A stretch of DNA of 64,000 bases from Pseudomonas sp. LRP2-20 (GTDB lineage: Bacteria; Pseudomonadota; Gammaproteobacteria; Pseudomonadales; Pseudomonadaceae): contig NZ_AP025944.1 of the NCBI RefSeq assembly GCF_024349685.1, positions 378,001 through 442,000 on the forward strand. The letters run 5' to 3'. Position numbers and translations under genes: made by a program. Within the stretch, counting starts at the first letter, position 1. Each line of letters opens with the position of its first letter. Positions 63,059 to 64,000 of the stretch are shown piece after piece. Under the pieces are notes generated by a model that saw only the letters and a list, made by a program, of their open reading frames with translations, did not search any database and was not told the origin of the DNA.

Positions 63059-64000
63059 GTGATTGTTAGTCCCCAAAAAGCATCTAGAATCCCCGGCACC
63101 GGGCTGCGCAAGGCCCTGATGGCCAGTGTGGCACTGGTCGGCCTGATGAGCGCGGGCCAGCTGTGGGCATTCAATCTTGACGATGTTGCAGCCAAGGCAA
63201 AGGATCTGGCCGGCCAGAAATACGAAGCACCAAAAAGCAATCTGCCGGCAGTATTCCGCGACATGAAGTTCGCGGACTACCAGAAAATTCATTTCCTGCA
63301 GGAAAAGGCCGAGTGGGCCAAGGACAAGACCCCGTTCAAGCTGTCCTTCTACCACCAGGGCATGCACTTCGACACGCCGGTGAAGATCAACGAGATCACG
63401 GCCACCAATGTCGAAGAAATCAAGTACGACCCGAGCCGCTTCGAGTTCGGTGACGTGCCGCACGACCCGGACACCGTCAAGAACCTCGGCTACGCCGGGT
63501 TCCGCGTGCTCTACCCGATCAACAAGGCCGACAAGCAGGACGAGATCATGACCCTGCTCGGGGCCAGCTATTTCCGCGTGGTCGGCAAGGGGCACGTGTA
63601 CGGCCTGTCGGCCCGTGGCCTGGCAATCGACACCGCGCTGCCGTCGGGCGAAGAGTTCCCGCGCTTCACCGAGTTCTGGGTCGAGAAGCCCAAGCCGGCC
63701 GACAAGCACCTGGTGATCTATGCCCTGCTGGATTCGCCACGCTCCACCGGCGCCTACAAGCTGATCCTGCGCCCGGGCAGCGACACCGTGGTCGACGTGC
63801 AGTCGCGGGTGTTCCTGCGTGACCAGGTCAGCCGTCTGGGTATCGCCCCGCTGACCAGCATGTTCCTGTTCGGCCCCAACCAGCCGTCCAAGGTGCTGAA
63901 CTATCGCCCGGCCCTGCATGACTCCGAAGGCCTGTCGATCCACGCCGGTAACGGCGAGTGGCTGTGGCGCCCGCTGAACAACCCGAAACACCTGGCCGTG
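63059..64000 (+). CDS. opgG: Periplasmic glucan biosynthesis protein OpgG/MdoG (3' truncated by window)
   Basis: First 314 residues, open to the window edge. Signal sequence (about 14-37, [23 protein letters not shown]) and then [76 protein letters not shown], all OpgG-typical. It shapes osmoregulated periplasmic glucans together with OpgH. Start is GTG at 63059 with GGCGAGGG upstream. Confidence 0.96.
   Translation, partial: MIVSPQKASRIPGTGLRKALMASVALVGLMSAGQLWAFNLDDVAAKAKDLAGQKYEAPKSNLPAVFRDMKFADYQKIHFLQEKAEWAKDKTPFKLSFYHQGMHFDTPVKINEITATNVEEIKYDPSRFEFGDVPHDPDTVKNLGYAGFRVLYPINKADKQDEIMTLLGASYFRVVGKGHVYGLSARGLAIDTALPSGEEFPRFTEFWVEKPKPADKHLVIYALLDSPRSTGAYKLILRPGSDTVVDVQSRVFLRDQVSRLGIAPLTSMFLFGPNQPSKVLNYRPALHDSEGLSIHAGNGEWLWRPLNNPKHLAV

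Overview
The window is chromosomal DNA of a Pseudomonas of the P. putida group. The evidence is the high GC content with GC-rich third positions, the many putida-type REP palindromes with a core like GCGGGCTTGCCCGC, and a gene order that, as I remember it, follows P. putida KT2440 from gltB down to opgG almost gene for gene. No phage, insertion sequence, CRISPR array, rRNA or tRNA was recognised. Nearly all the sequence is core genome; the unusual content lies between genes.

Layout. 1-4400: end of gltB, gltD (glutamate synthase), hemE and a small OB-fold stress protein. 4458-7580: a YnfM-like MFS exporter divergent from its LysR regulator, then an orphan ParA ATPase. 7855-15042 (minus): nhaP2, mscK, selO and trxC, an osmotic/redox stress block. 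15298-21719: betI-betB-betA (minus) divergent from betT, choline uptake and oxidation to glycine betaine, with a perfect BetI operator. 21793-28443 (minus): a secreted serine protease, then gpmI, envC, ctpA and a yibQ-type deacetylase. 28650-29845: membrane rhodanese-like protein, grxC, secB. 30162-36889: trmL, a small membrane protein, then the nitrogen control locus ntrC, ntrB and glnA with a lipoprotein chorismate mutase and a cupin lipoprotein between. 37507-47895: thiI, typA, a PhoPQ-related protein, a YkgJ-type protein, glgP, fbp and a DUF924 protein. 48005-50945: an amino-acid-type chemoreceptor and two outer-membrane lipoproteins including lipocalin Blc. 50980-60906: a compact histidine utilisation locus (hutF, hutC-hutD, hutU-hutH-hutT-hutI-hutG). 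61390-64000: pip, dtd and the 5' part of opgG.

The genes form three physiological themes. Nitrogen: gltBD and glnA assimilate ammonium, ntrBC controls them, and hut releases nitrogen from histidine. glnA has a textbook sigma-54 promoter with paired NtrC sites. Osmotic and envelope stress: bet genes, mscK, nhaP2, opgG, envC, ctpA and blc. Redox: trxC, selO, grxC.

Two non-coding items deserve most attention. First, 31054-31287 holds four tandem ~60-nt units, each able to form the same stem-loop, directly behind a near-perfect sigma-54 promoter and paired NtrC half-sites downstream of ntrC. Position, architecture and size match the nitrogen-regulated small RNA NrsZ of P. aeruginosa. Second, five dispersed copies of a long palindromic element occur, each exactly 59-bp arm, 97-bp centre, 59-bp arm, in both orientations and at very different gene junctions.
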